Source: CAZVBV01 sp964509975
GTDB lineage: Bacteria > Patescibacteriota > Gracilibacteria > UBA4473
DNA: 20,850 nucleotides
Assembly (NCBI GenBank): GCA_964509975.1
Contig: CAZDZO010000019.1
Span: forward strand, 1 to 20,850
Reading direction: 5' to 3'
The translations under genes and the position numbers were made by a program. The notes beneath the pieces are model-generated. The model searched no databases and had not been told where the DNA came from. It saw only the letters and a program-made list of their open reading frames with translations. Positions 1-6,764 of the stretch are shown here, piece by piece (the stretch's first letter is position 1; each line of letters starts with the position of its first letter).

Positions 1-2
1 CA

Positions 3-416
3 TTCAAGATTAATCCAGAATTTATTCGAGTGATTATCGGAAAGGGTGGAGAAACGATCCAACGTTTGTGTGCAGATCACGATGTATCTATCGACATTGA
101 TGACGATGGAATCATTATGATTACTTCAACGAATCAAGAAGGAGCGAAAGCAGCACGAGCTGAAATTGACCTCATGACCTATGAACCAACCGTTGGAGAC
201 GAATTTGAAGGAACGGTGAAATCAATCATGGATTTCGGAGTCTTCGTGGAATACATCCCAGGAAAAGAAGCACTCGTTCACGTGTCAGAAATGGCAAACG
301 AAAGAGTCAATCATCCAGGTGATGTTGTCAAAGAAGGCGAGAAAGTGAAAGTGAAAATTATGGGAACAGACAAGATGGGACGAACTCAGTTGTCTATGAA
401 GGCAGTAGGGAAATAA
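3..416 (+). CDS. pnp: Polyribonucleotide nucleotidyltransferase, C-terminal part (KH + S1)
   Basis: This is the 3' end of a gene that starts before the window; the reading frame is open from base 3. The 137 visible residues begin inside a KH RNA-binding domain with the GxxG-type loop (IIGKGGETIQ). They continue into an S1 domain (residues about 65-135: GDEFEGTVKSIMDFGVFVE, then the HVSE motif). KH followed by a terminal S1 is the C-terminal architecture of PNPase, the phosphorolytic 3'-5' exoribonuclease of RNA turnover. The catalytic RNase PH domains are outside the window. There is no acidic tail after S1, so the protein ends directly after MKAVGK. It converges on the suf operon with a strong hairpin between them. 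Another KH-S1 protein is possible, but the spacing and motifs fit PNPase well. Confidence 0.9.
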   Translation, partial: FKINPEFIRVIIGKGGETIQRLCADHDVSIDIDDDGIIMITSTNQEGAKAARAEIDLMTYEPTVGDEFEGTVKSIMDFGVFVEYIPGKEALVHVSEMANERVNHPGDVVKEGEKVKVKIMGTDKMGRTQLSMKAVGK

Positions 417-422
417 TCAAAA

Positions 423-456
423 CGGGATCCGGATCCCAAAGGGGATCCGGATCCCG
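423..456. terminator. Perfect 15-bp hairpin of tandem BamHI sites between convergent genes
   Basis: Arms 423-437 and 442-456 are perfect complements with a 4-base loop AAAG. Each arm is also nearly self-palindromic because it contains GGATCCGGATCC (two GGATCC sites). It sits in the 49-bp gap between pnp (+) and sufD (-), where a bidirectional terminator would lie. No T-run follows on either strand, so classical intrinsic termination is uncertain. The same core recurs at 19351-19382, so it is also a member of a dispersed repeat. Confidence 0.6.
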
Positions 457-465
457 ATTGAGCTT

Positions 466-990
466 CTATTTCAAAAATCCAGACGTAAGCACCTCCTGTG
501 CTTCCTTTTTATCAATACCTCGTGATTGGAGGTAAAGGATCTGTTCGTCGCTCACAGGCGCCACAGAAGCACTGTGTGATGCAGACTTCACGTTGTCAGT
601 TTGAACCGTCAAAACAGGAAGTGCTTTTCCTTTCCCGTTACCGAAAAGAATAATTTTTTCCTTCACCTGTGCGGTAGCTTGCGTTGATTTTTTATCAATG
701 ATGGCTGTTCCATTGAGTTCAAGTTTCGCATCGTCTTCAGCGGTTCCTCTCAGTTCAATAATTCCGGTTTGATTCGCATCGTTAAATTGCATCACCACAT
801 TCCATTGTTTCTCGTCTTTCTTCTTTGTCTGCACCCGTCCTTGAATCTCACAGTACGCATTCTCACCTTCGAGAACGACTTCCAGCGCAAATTCTCGTGA
901 CCCTGCATCAAAGTCTTCCAATTGCAGGAGGAGTTTCTCGTTGTTGCCAACGATTATTTTTTTGCTGTTCTCGGGATTTGTAATTTTCAT
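466..990 (-). CDS. sufD: SufD-like Fe-S scaffold subunit, short form
   Basis: This is the partner of SufB in the SufBCD scaffold that assembles iron-sulfur clusters in the cytosol. The 174 residues are far fewer than the usual ~400-450 of SufD. The C-terminal signature is clear: SHSASVAPVSDEQILYLQSRGI, with His139 in the place of the conserved SufD histidine, then the EA...SGFL helix that contacts SufC. The N-terminal beta-helix is reduced to about 110 residues. The start ATG overlaps the stop of sufB by one base (TAATG), so it is translationally coupled as last gene of a C-B-D operon. It could be a minimal functional SufD or a degraded one. The clean frame and conserved C-terminus favour function. 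Confidence 0.75.
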   Translation of the reverse strand: MKITNPENSKKIIVGNNEKLLLQLEDFDAGSREFALEVVLEGENAYCEIQGRVQTKKKDEKQWNVVMQFNDANQTGIIELRGTAEDDAKLELNGTAIIDKKSTQATAQVKEKIILFGNGKGKALPVLTVQTDNVKSASHSASVAPVSDEQILYLQSRGIDKKEAQEVLTSGFLK

Positions 991-2396
991 TATCCAATAG
1001 AATTTTCCATCTCCATTTCAATCAATCGATTGAGTTCACTGGCATATTCCAGCGGCAAGGTTTTGACCACCTCATTAAGAAATCCATTCACGATCATGCC
1101 TCGTGCTTCCTCTTCATCAATCCCTCGCGACTGGAAGTAGAGAAGCACTTCATCAGAAATCTTTCCGGCGCTGGCTTCATGGGTGATTTGTGCCGTGTCA
1201 TTTGCGCAATTAATCTGCGGAATTGTATCGGCTATTGACCGGTTATCGAAGAGTAAGGCATTGCATTCCACATGTACCACTGCATTCTCGGCGGACTTCT
1301 TCACATCGACGATTCCTCGATAGGTAGAAATCCCACCGCCTTTGGACAAACTTTTAGAAACAATATTCGTTCGGCAATTTTTCCCACTAATCGTAACCTT
1401 TGATCCGATATCTTGATTCTGTCCTTCGTTCGCTAAGGCAATTCCGAGATGATCGGCACGTGCATTGTCTCCCACCAACAATGAACTTGGATACAACATC
1501 GTGACGCCCGATCCGAGATTTCCACCGATCCATTCCATCTTCCCATTATCCTGAATGATGGCACGTTTCGTATTCAAATTGTAGGTATCCTTACTCCAGT
1601 TTTCCACAGAGCTGTAGCGCACCTGAGCGCCTTTATTCACAAAGATTTCCACACATCCTGCATGCAATGATTCACTGCCGTAATGAGGGGCAGAACAGCC
1701 TTCAATGTAATGAACCTTCGCTTCTTCCTCCATGATTATTAATGTGTGTTCAAACTGTCCCTGATTCATCGCATTCATCCGGAAGTAGGCTTGAAGAGGT
1801 TGGTTAATCTCCACCCCCTTGGGCACATAGAGAAAGGTTCCTCCAGAAGTCACGGCGTAATGCAGTGCGGCAAACTTATGATCGGTAAGAGGAACACATT
1901 TGCTGAAATACTTCTTCACGAGCTCAGGATATTTCACGACGGCCGTATCGAAATCTTCAAAGATGACACCTTTCTTGCTCCACACATCTTTGACATTGTG
2001 ATAGATGTTTTCACTCTCATATTGCGCTCCCACGCCTGCTAAGATTTCTCGTTCGGCTTGCGGAATCTTGAGTCGATCAAACGTGCGTTTAATCTCTGGA
2101 TCCACATCATCCCATGTTTTCGAATTTTTCTTGTCACTCGCCAAAGCAAAGTATCGAATTTTCTCGAAATCCAATTTCTTCAAATCTGGTCCCCAAGAGG
2201 GGAGGGGCAGTTCGTTGAATTTTTCAAGCGCTTGCAGTCTGATATTGAGCATCCAGGATGGTTCATTCTTGCTTTTAGAAATTGATTTTACTAAGTTTTC
2301 CGATAATCCCGTATCGAATTTTTTTGCATATCCTTGATCATCAGCATGATCGAGGTCTTGCTTTTTTAGGTCTGAAAAATTAATAACTGAACACAT
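990..2396 (-). CDS. sufB: Fe-S cluster assembly scaffold SufB
   Basis: Core scaffold on which sulfur and iron are assembled into a cluster, acting with SufC and SufD. At 468 residues it has normal family length. Diagnostic stretches include GTFLYVPKGVEI, LHAGCVEIFV, GSGVTMLYPSSLL, and the C-terminal block with Cys378 (ECNALL, equivalent to the sulfur-accepting Cys of SufB) and His406-Glu407 (THEASAGKISDE, equivalent to the EHEAT motif), followed by the YFQSRGID helix. It lies 15 bp after sufC and overlaps sufD by one base, so all three should be cotranscribed. No Shine-Dalgarno sequence is evident before the ATG. No sufS, sufU or sufE is present nearby, so the desulfurase must be elsewhere. 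Confidence 0.95.
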   Translation of the reverse strand: MCSVINFSDLKKQDLDHADDQGYAKKFDTGLSENLVKSISKSKNEPSWMLNIRLQALEKFNELPLPSWGPDLKKLDFEKIRYFALASDKKNSKTWDDVDPEIKRTFDRLKIPQAEREILAGVGAQYESENIYHNVKDVWSKKGVIFEDFDTAVVKYPELVKKYFSKCVPLTDHKFAALHYAVTSGGTFLYVPKGVEINQPLQAYFRMNAMNQGQFEHTLIIMEEEAKVHYIEGCSAPHYGSESLHAGCVEIFVNKGAQVRYSSVENWSKDTYNLNTKRAIIQDNGKMEWIGGNLGSGVTMLYPSSLLVGDNARADHLGIALANEGQNQDIGSKVTISGKNCRTNIVSKSLSKGGGISTYRGIVDVKKSAENAVVHVECNALLFDNRSIADTIPQINCANDTAQITHEASAGKISDEVLLYFQSRGIDEEEARGMIVNGFLNEVVKTLPLEYASELNRLIEMEMENSIG

Positions 2397-2411
2397 TTTT
2401 TGTTCAATGAA

Positions 2412-3203
2412 TTATTGAACACACCCCCGATTTCCCGATTTGTCGAGGACAGGCTCTGAGAGGGTGCATTGTTTATTTAAGAAGTTACAGAATCCGCATT
2501 TATGAACCTTTTCGAGAAGTTCTCGTCCGCCTGATTGAATAATTTCTCCATTACAAAGAATATGAAAATGGGTTGGTTTCACTAAATCCAAAAGCTTCTC
2601 CGTATGAGAGACAAGCACAAGCGCTTTGTTTTCTTCCTGCATGAATTCTTTTATTGCTTTTGCCACACAGACCGTCCCATCTACATCCAATCCAGAATCG
2701 ATCTCATCGAGAAACGCTAGCTTCGCGTCGAGTGAGAGCAACGAAGCGATTTCCATCTTTCGGCGTTCGCCTCCAGAAGCACCTTTATTCACTTCTCGAG
2801 AGAGGAATTCTTCGTTTAAATGAAGATCTTCAAAATGTTTTGTAACGGACTTCTTAAATCGAAAACTCGAATGAAAATCAGGGTCAGCTGCTTTTTTGGC
2901 GGCAAAGAGAAAATCATTTGCATTCACCCCATCGAGTTCGGGAGGGGATTGAAAGCTCAGGAAAAATCCCGCTTTTGCACGATCAGTCGGTTTAAGTTGG
3001 AGAAAATCTTGAGTCTCAAATTCAACACTTCCTTGTGTCACTGTATATTTCGGATCCCCGAGCAGAACTCGTCCCAGCGTTGATTTTCCAGATCCATTTG
3101 GACCCAATAACGCGTGGATTTCTCCAGGATTAATTTCGATGTTCACGCCCTTGAGAATAGCTTTGTCTTCAAATTGGGCGGAGAGATTCTTGATTTTCAA
3201 CAT
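2412..3203 (-). CDS. sufC: SufC ATPase with cysteine-rich C-terminal tail
   Basis: ABC-type ATPase that drives the conformational cycle of SufBCD. Visible motifs: Walker A GPNGSGKST (34-42), Q-loop Gln85, signature ASGGER (142-147), Walker B AFLDEIDSGLD (about 163-173) and switch His200. It is first gene of the operon. It is 263 residues long, with about 30 more after the usual SufC end. This tail holds four cysteines (C236, C239, C246, C261; pattern CGFC..C..C), which could bind zinc or an Fe-S cluster or be a lineage quirk. A weak -10-like TATCAT (minus strand, 3214-3219) lies close upstream of the ATG. Confidence 0.95.
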   Translation of the reverse strand: MLKIKNLSAQFEDKAILKGVNIEINPGEIHALLGPNGSGKSTLGRVLLGDPKYTVTQGSVEFETQDFLQLKPTDRAKAGFFLSFQSPPELDGVNANDFLFAAKKAADPDFHSSFRFKKSVTKHFEDLHLNEEFLSREVNKGASGGERRKMEIASLLSLDAKLAFLDEIDSGLDVDGTVCVAKAIKEFMQEENKALVLVSHTEKLLDLVKPTHFHILCNGEIIQSGGRELLEKVHKCGFCNFLNKQCTLSEPVLDKSGNRGCVQ

Positions 3204-3279
3204 AAATACAGCAATGATAGCGGATGCAGTTTTACAAAAAATTCATTTTTTGACAAAATTTAACGAGACAAAAACCAAC

Positions 3280-4119
3280 ATGAAAAAACTAAAACCCATT
3301 CTCGTAGAAATCCTTGAAAACCATGAATCCCGTCTGGGACGAGTATTCGGCTCCGCCTTGGTCTTTCTTATTGTGCTTTCTGTGAGTGTATTTTTACTGG
3401 AAAACATTGCCTATTTTGAACCGTGGAAACCAATTTTCCATATTATTGATATCGTAATCCTTTCCGTCTTTGCGGTGGAATATGTGCTCAGACTGGTTAT
3501 TTCACGTCGAAAATTTAAATTCGTCTTTTCTTTTCTCGGGCTTATCGATCTGTTGGTGATTCTTCCACTCTTTTTTCATGTATTTAATATCGGATTCCTT
3601 AGAGGATTCCGAATGATTCGGATTCTGTATCTTCTCAAAACAATCCGACAATCGCATCTCATGTTGGCGTTCTTTCATTCATTTCGTTTGTACAAACAAG
3701 AACTCCGTATTTTTGTGGCAACGCTTTTATCAGTACTTCTTATGAGTTCTATGGCGATCTTCGCCCTGGAACATGGTGTGAATTCAGGATTTGATACGAT
3801 TGTAAATTCAATCTGGTGGTCTGTTGTAACGATTACTAATGTGGGATATGGAGATGTTGTTCCGGTCACAATTGCTGGGAAAGCTGTTGGAGCGATAGTG
3901 ATGCTTTTGGGAATTGCGACAGTGGCATTGATGACAGCAATTTTGACAAAGATTTTTATCGATCATTTCTTCGGAAAACGATTACACAAGTGTTCTTTTT
4001 GTCACTTTCCACACCACGATCACGATGCAAAGTTTTGTAAAAACTGCGGTGCGGAGCTTGATATTAAAGAATTGCGAAACGCTGAGACGCTTAATCCTAC
4101 AAAAGTAAAGAAGAAGTAA
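3280..4119 (+). CDS. Voltage-gated-type potassium channel with C-terminal zinc ribbon
   Basis: Membrane ion channel of 279 residues using the ATG at 3280. An upstream in-frame ATG at 3139 overlaps sufC on the other strand and would add an unlikely N-terminus. Six membrane segments are visible: S1 about 22-42, S2 52-73, S3 82-102, S4 105-123 with regularly spaced Arg/Lys (LRGFRMIRILYLLKTIR), S5 143-163 and S6 202-227. The selectivity filter TNVGYGD is at 186-192, so K+ selectivity is expected. After S6 comes CSFC...CKNC (C238, C241, C253, C256), a compact zinc ribbon in the cytoplasm, in place of the RCK domain found in many prokaryotic channels. It is transcribed divergently from sufC, and the leader has no clear function link. 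Confidence 0.88.
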   Translation: MKKLKPILVEILENHESRLGRVFGSALVFLIVLSVSVFLLENIAYFEPWKPIFHIIDIVILSVFAVEYVLRLVISRRKFKFVFSFLGLIDLLVILPLFFHVFNIGFLRGFRMIRILYLLKTIRQSHLMLAFFHSFRLYKQELRIFVATLLSVLLMSSMAIFALEHGVNSGFDTIVNSIWWSVVTITNVGYGDVVPVTIAGKAVGAIVMLLGIATVALMTAILTKIFIDHFFGKRLHKCSFCHFPHHDHDAKFCKNCGAELDIKELRNAETLNPTKVKKK

Positions 4120-4126
4120 CCCCCAT

Positions 4127-4217
4127 ATGTCTTCCCGGAATTCTGAAAGAATATCCGGGATCTAACCATAAAATAGGCAATTTCTTCGGGACATCCCTTC
4201 GGGATTCCGGTATGACG
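4127..4217. repeat. Palindromic intergenic repeat pair (MITE-like), copy 1
   Basis: The left end 4127-4163 carries a hairpin (CCCGGAATTC...ATATCCGGG). The right end 4188-4217 carries an inverted related sequence (CCCTTCGGGATTCCGG then TATGACGGGG). Read on the minus strand, the right end starts CGTCATACCGGAATCCC, matching the CGTCATTCC..GGAATC style of the other repeats in this window. It begins just after the channel gene stop. No ORF lies inside. Confidence 0.6.
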
Positions 4218-4278
4218 GGGGAATGATTTTGACAATATCTAGGAAAAGTGTAGAAGAAGAGAAATTTTTATTAAGTAT

Positions 4279-4318
4279 CGTCATTGTCGCTTGGTGGCAA
4301 TCCCAAGAGTTATTATTA
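4279..4318 (+). repeat. Single hairpin repeat CGTCATTGTCGCTTGG type
   Basis: Bases 4279-4303 match 7522-7546 at 23 of 25 positions, and similarity continues about 12 bases further (GAGTTRTTAT). The core folds into an 8-bp stem ATTGTCGC/GTGGCAAT with a TTG loop, two pairs being G-U. The rest of the 316-bp gap between the channel gene and the GIY-YIG gene holds only AT-rich DNA and the other repeats listed. Confidence 0.65.
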
Positions 4319-4435
4319 ATTTTCTAAATTTTTTATTAAATGCATAGTTTGAGGATTTTTTAATGAAATATAAAATTCCCCCTCATTCCCCTGAAGAGGG
4401 GAACCCAGTCTATAAGAAATCCCTATTATTTTTAG

Positions 4436-4720
4436 ATGCATTACGCATATATTCTTGCAAGCAAAAGAAATGGAACTTTATATATCGGAACAACGCGAGA
4501 TTTAGAGCACCGTGTTTGGGAGCATAAAGAAGGAATACAAGAAGGATTTACAAAAAAATACAATGTAAAAACATTGGTTTATTATGAAGAATTTGATCTT
4601 GCGATAGAAGCCATAGAAAGAGAAAAACAGATTAAAAAGTGGAAGCGTCTATGGAAATTGAGACTTATCGAAAAAGAGAATCCTGCCTGGCAGGATTTAT
4701 CAACGGAATGGTATGACTGA
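4436..4720 (+). CDS. Small GIY-YIG family endonuclease (URI/YhbQ-like)
   Basis: Single-domain nuclease of 94 residues. The GIY-YIG motif is AYIL...GTLYIGTT (4-20) with the usual following DLEHRVWEH, where Arg26 and His30 fit catalytic positions. The metal-binding Glu is probably E61 in IEAIEREKQIKKWKR. The C-terminal tail NPAWQDLSTEW is typical of free-standing members of the UvrC-N/URI family, which cut DNA but whose cellular role is mostly unknown. The codons for NPAWQD form a perfect 9-bp palindrome (4679-4697), and a hairpin repeat starts in the stop codon. UGA is the stop. Flanking inverted repeats suggest a link between nuclease and repeats; that link is inference. Confidence 0.85.
   Translation: MHYAYILASKRNGTLYIGTTRDLEHRVWEHKEGIQEGFTKKYNVKTLVYYEEFDLAIEAIEREKQIKKWKRLWKLRLIEKENPAWQDLSTEWYD
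4679..4697. repeat. Palindrome embedded in the GIY-YIG C-terminal codons
   Basis: AATCCTGCC T GGCAGGATT is a perfect 9-bp inverted repeat around one base. It encodes the conserved NPAWQD tail. It resembles the stems of the flanking repeats, as if the end of the gene had been taken from or co-opted by the repeat family. Confidence 0.6.
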
Positions 4721-4758
4721 CTGGGTTCCTGTCTTCGCAGGAATGAGGGACTGGAGTT

Positions 4759-5601
4759 TTAAATACTTTCCGCTGAAATAATCGTATTCTCAATTAAACT
4801 CACCACAGTCATCGGTCCAACACCACCCGGGACTGGTGTTATTAACGATGCGACGTCTTTGGCACTTTCGAAGTCCACATCGCCACAGAGGGTTCCATCT
4901 TCTTGTCGATTGATGCCTACGTCGATCACTACGCATCCTTTTTTGATTTGTTCACCTTTTATAAATTTCGGTTTTCCAACCGCTACTACGAGAATGTCAG
5001 CTTGTTTAAGATGTTCATTAAGATTGCTGGTATGCCGGTGACAAGTTGTTACAGTGGCATTTCTATTTATCAAGAGTCCTGAAATGGGTTTTCCCACGAT
5101 GTTTGATCGTCCGACAACGACGGCATTTTTCCCTTCAATTTCAACGCCTGCTGCATCGAGCATCATGATAATTCCCTTTGGAGTGCATGATTGAAGACAT
5201 TCTTCACCAAGGAAAAGCTTCCCAACATTGGTCGGCGTAAATCCATCGACATCTTTTTTGGGATCGATTTTTCGCAAAACCTTTTCCACTGAAATATGGT
5301 CGGGAATTGGCAACTGTACAATCACACCATGAATAGCATCATCATTATTAATGTCCTCAATTTCTTTCAAAACTTCTTCTTCTGTAATACTGGTATCAAA
5401 CCGTCTGACGTCAGAAATGATGCCGGCTTGGGCCGCAAACTTTTCTTTTTGTTTCACGTAACTTGCTGATGCAGGGTGTTCTCCTATGAGAATTACGACA
5501 AGTTTGGGTTCAATATTTTCAGCATTCAATTTTCGAACACGAGGTTGGAGATTTTCCGTGATTATTGTTTGAGCGATGTCGCGACCAGAGAGAGTAGTCA
5601 T
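4759..5601 (-). CDS. folD: Bifunctional methylenetetrahydrofolate dehydrogenase/cyclohydrolase FolD
   Basis: Interconverts 5,10-methylene-THF, methenyl-THF and 10-formyl-THF with NADP(H) in the cytosol, feeding purine, thymidylate and formyl-Met synthesis. The 280 residues are full length. Motifs: Y48/K52 in SYVKQKEK (catalytic pair), VQLPIP (95-100), DVDGF (117-121), the cofactor-loop GRSNIVGKP (164-172) and PVPGGVGPMT near the C-terminus. It stands alone on the minus strand with its own -10 box upstream. Its 3' end lies 9 bp from the GIY-YIG repeat. Together with folP across the tmk locus it indicates a working folate C1 pool. Confidence 0.97.
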   Translation of the reverse strand: MTTLSGRDIAQTIITENLQPRVRKLNAENIEPKLVVILIGEHPASASYVKQKEKFAAQAGIISDVRRFDTSITEEEVLKEIEDINNDDAIHGVIVQLPIPDHISVEKVLRKIDPKKDVDGFTPTNVGKLFLGEECLQSCTPKGIIMMLDAAGVEIEGKNAVVVGRSNIVGKPISGLLINRNATVTTCHRHTSNLNEHLKQADILVVAVGKPKFIKGEQIKKGCVVIDVGINRQEDGTLCGDVDFESAKDVASLITPVPGGVGPMTVVSLIENTIISAESI

Positions 5602-5626
5602 AAGTGGCTAGTTGTTAAGCGTGGTG

Positions 5627-5632
5627 ATTATA
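5627..5632 (-). promoter_or_regulatory. Putative -10 box of folD
   Basis: The minus strand reads TATAAT (5632 to 5627), 25 bases before the folD ATG. No convincing TTGACA lies 16-18 bases upstream, where a T-run is found instead. Confidence 0.4.
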
Positions 5633-5667
5633 ATAATCTTTTCAAAAAAATCACTGAAAAAAGTCCC

Positions 5668-5782
5668 CGTCATTCCGGCTTGGCCGGAATCGGCTGAAAA
5701 CTTGGAATAAGGTTGAAAGCGTTAGCGCTTCGCTCTTTAAATAAAAGCTTTATTGGAGCGATTCTGGTCAAGCCAGAATGAC
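5668..5782. repeat. Palindromic repeat pair (MITE-like), copy 2
   Basis: Left end 5668-5691 is CGTCATTCCGGCTTGGCCGG with AATC following, a perfect 8-bp stem (ATTCCGGC/GCCGGAAT) with a TTG loop. Right end 5760-5782 is the inverted relative (minus strand GTCATTCTGGCTTGACCAG), with a different but still paired stem ATTCTGG/CCAGAAT. The spacing is 115 bp with no ORF inside. The right end reaches the stop codon of the small membrane gene (5782-5784). Confidence 0.65.
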
Positions 5783-6039
5783 TAACGATTTTTTTCCCAA
5801 ATCTTCCGTAATGGAGTGAGGGAACCGACAAGGTTCTGAAGGAAATATGCTCCAGCAGGGACACAGGCTCCCCAAAACGCATTATCTACTTTGATAATTT
5901 TCAAGAACAGAAAGGCCAATACAAATGTTGTGACGGTCAAAAAGAGTCGTCTAAAAAGAGAAGTTTCCCATTTCTTGTCGGTTTCTACTCGCTTGTTGCG
6001 AGTAATAATTTTTTCGATCTCAGTTTCTGGGGTATTCAT
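5782..6039 (-). CDS. Small membrane protein, unknown
   Basis: 85 residues: a polar N-terminus of about 28 residues, two hydrophobic segments (about 31-48 and 54-70), then a basic end (LRKIWEKNR). No family was recognised. The start ATG overlaps the tmk stop by four bases (ATGA), so it is almost certainly cotranslated with tmk. Its stop codon coincides with the end of a hairpin repeat, so the natural C-terminus may have been trimmed or extended by repeat insertion. Confidence 0.75.
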   Translation of the reverse strand: MNTPETEIEKIITRNKRVETDKKWETSLFRRLFLTVTTFVLAFLFLKIIKVDNAFWGACVPAGAYFLQNLVGSLTPLRKIWEKNR

Positions 6040-6701
6040 TTTTTTTGAAGTTTTTCAAGAGTGAGTGCCAGGATTTCATCAGCAATTTCTTCGCGTCGAC
6101 GAAGTTCTCCATTGAAATCAACAGAAATCCTTGTCCATCGGAAGTCCTTTTCGCAACGGCTTAAAGCAACTTTTCCTACTTTTTCTAAATACAGCACATC
6201 TGATTCGTGGATATCGGCAAGACGATTTTTAGCAGCATGAATTTTTGTTCTCGAAGCTTCACTGGCATCAAGGAAGATAACGAGACTTTCTCGTGGGAAT
6301 CCGCACATTTCATATTCCAGTTTCTCAATAAATTCCTCCAGTTCTCGAATTTCTGTTTTGCTTTTTCCTCGAGCGGGAGTGTAGATCAAATTAGACGTGA
6401 CCCCTCTGTCGAAGATGATAACATCGTTTTCATTGCGGAGTTTCTCAATCTTTTCCAACTGAAACAGTCGATCAGCGGCATACAGGTTTGCGACCAGTCG
6501 AGGATCGAGTGAGTCCATATCGCCAAATTCACCTCGCAAGTACGCTGCTATTCGTGGTCCGGCGGGAGAAGATTCGTATCCAGGAAAGCGAACAAATCCC
6601 ACAGATAAGCCTTTGGCTTCAAGATTCTCGATTAGTAATTTTGTTTGTGTGGATTTCCCACAGGCATCCAGTCCTTCGAGAACGATGATGGGTGCTTTCA
6701 T
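6036..6701 (-). CDS. tmk: Thymidylate kinase
   Basis: Phosphorylates dTMP to dTDP with ATP in the dTTP pathway. The 221 residues are near family length. The P-loop EGLDACGKST is at 9-18 and is followed by the substrate block VRFPGYESSPAGPRIAAYL. The DR motif is DRGVTSNLIYTPARGKSK, where most homologues have DRYxxSxxAYQ, so the dTMP-binding and lid segment is diverged. The Arg-rich lid is not obvious. A promoter lies immediately upstream on the minus strand, only about ten bases from the ATG. It is first of a two-gene unit with the small membrane protein. Another NMP kinase is possible but less likely. Confidence 0.88.
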   Translation of the reverse strand: MKAPIIVLEGLDACGKSTQTKLLIENLEAKGLSVGFVRFPGYESSPAGPRIAAYLRGEFGDMDSLDPRLVANLYAADRLFQLEKIEKLRNENDVIIFDRGVTSNLIYTPARGKSKTEIRELEEFIEKLEYEMCGFPRESLVIFLDASEASRTKIHAAKNRLADIHESDVLYLEKVGKVALSRCEKDFRWTRISVDFNGELRRREEIADEILALTLEKLQKK

Positions 6702-6710
6702 TGTGCGAGG

Positions 6711-6738
6711 ATTCTAATGATTTTATGGAATTATTCAA
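6711..6738 (-). promoter_or_regulatory. Promoter of tmk, nearly leaderless
   Basis: Minus strand: -35 TTGAAT (6738-6733), 16-bp spacer, -10 TAGAAT (6716-6711). Transcription would start about 3 bases before the ATG at 6701, leaving no room for a ribosome binding site. Confidence 0.5.
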
Positions 6739-6760
6739 GAAATGACGATTGTGGTACATT
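6732..6760 (+). promoter_or_regulatory. Promoter of folP, extended -10
   Basis: -10 TACATT (6755-6760) preceded by TGG gives an extended -10. The -35 region (TATTCA at 6732-6737) is weak. It overlaps the divergent tmk promoter. The predicted start falls at about 6767, on the folP start codons. Confidence 0.45.
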
Positions 6761-6764
6761 ATTG

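Larger units (their letters stand above)
4380..4749 (+). mobile_element. Candidate GIY-YIG unit bounded by covarying inverted hairpins
   Basis: Two 31-base inverted repeats, 4380-4410 and 4719-4749 (minus), flank the 95-codon GIY-YIG gene. They agree at 26 of 31 positions. All five differences lie in the hairpin, and the four in the stem are two compensatory pairs: TTCCCC/GGGGAA on the left, TTCCTG/CAGGAA on the right. The outer CCCTCATTCC and inner GGAACCCAGTC are retained. The right repeat starts inside the gene stop codon. I infer a mobile or mobilisable unit. No target-site duplication was confirmed. Confidence 0.45.

Noticed and set aside
3139..3279. N-terminal extension of the K+ channel to an upstream ATG
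   Set aside because: It overlaps the sufC coding start on the other strand and has no similarity to channel N-termini. The ATG at 3280 gives a normal start.
4718..6038. UGA recoding to glycine or tryptophan as in some CPR groups
   Set aside because: tmk and the GIY-YIG gene both end naturally at UGA, and no family motif requires reading through UGA. UGA is a stop here.
6645..6764. Upstream extension of folP
   Set aside because: The extension is antisense to tmk and passes through the promoter. The enzyme family begins near the ATG at 6765/6768.
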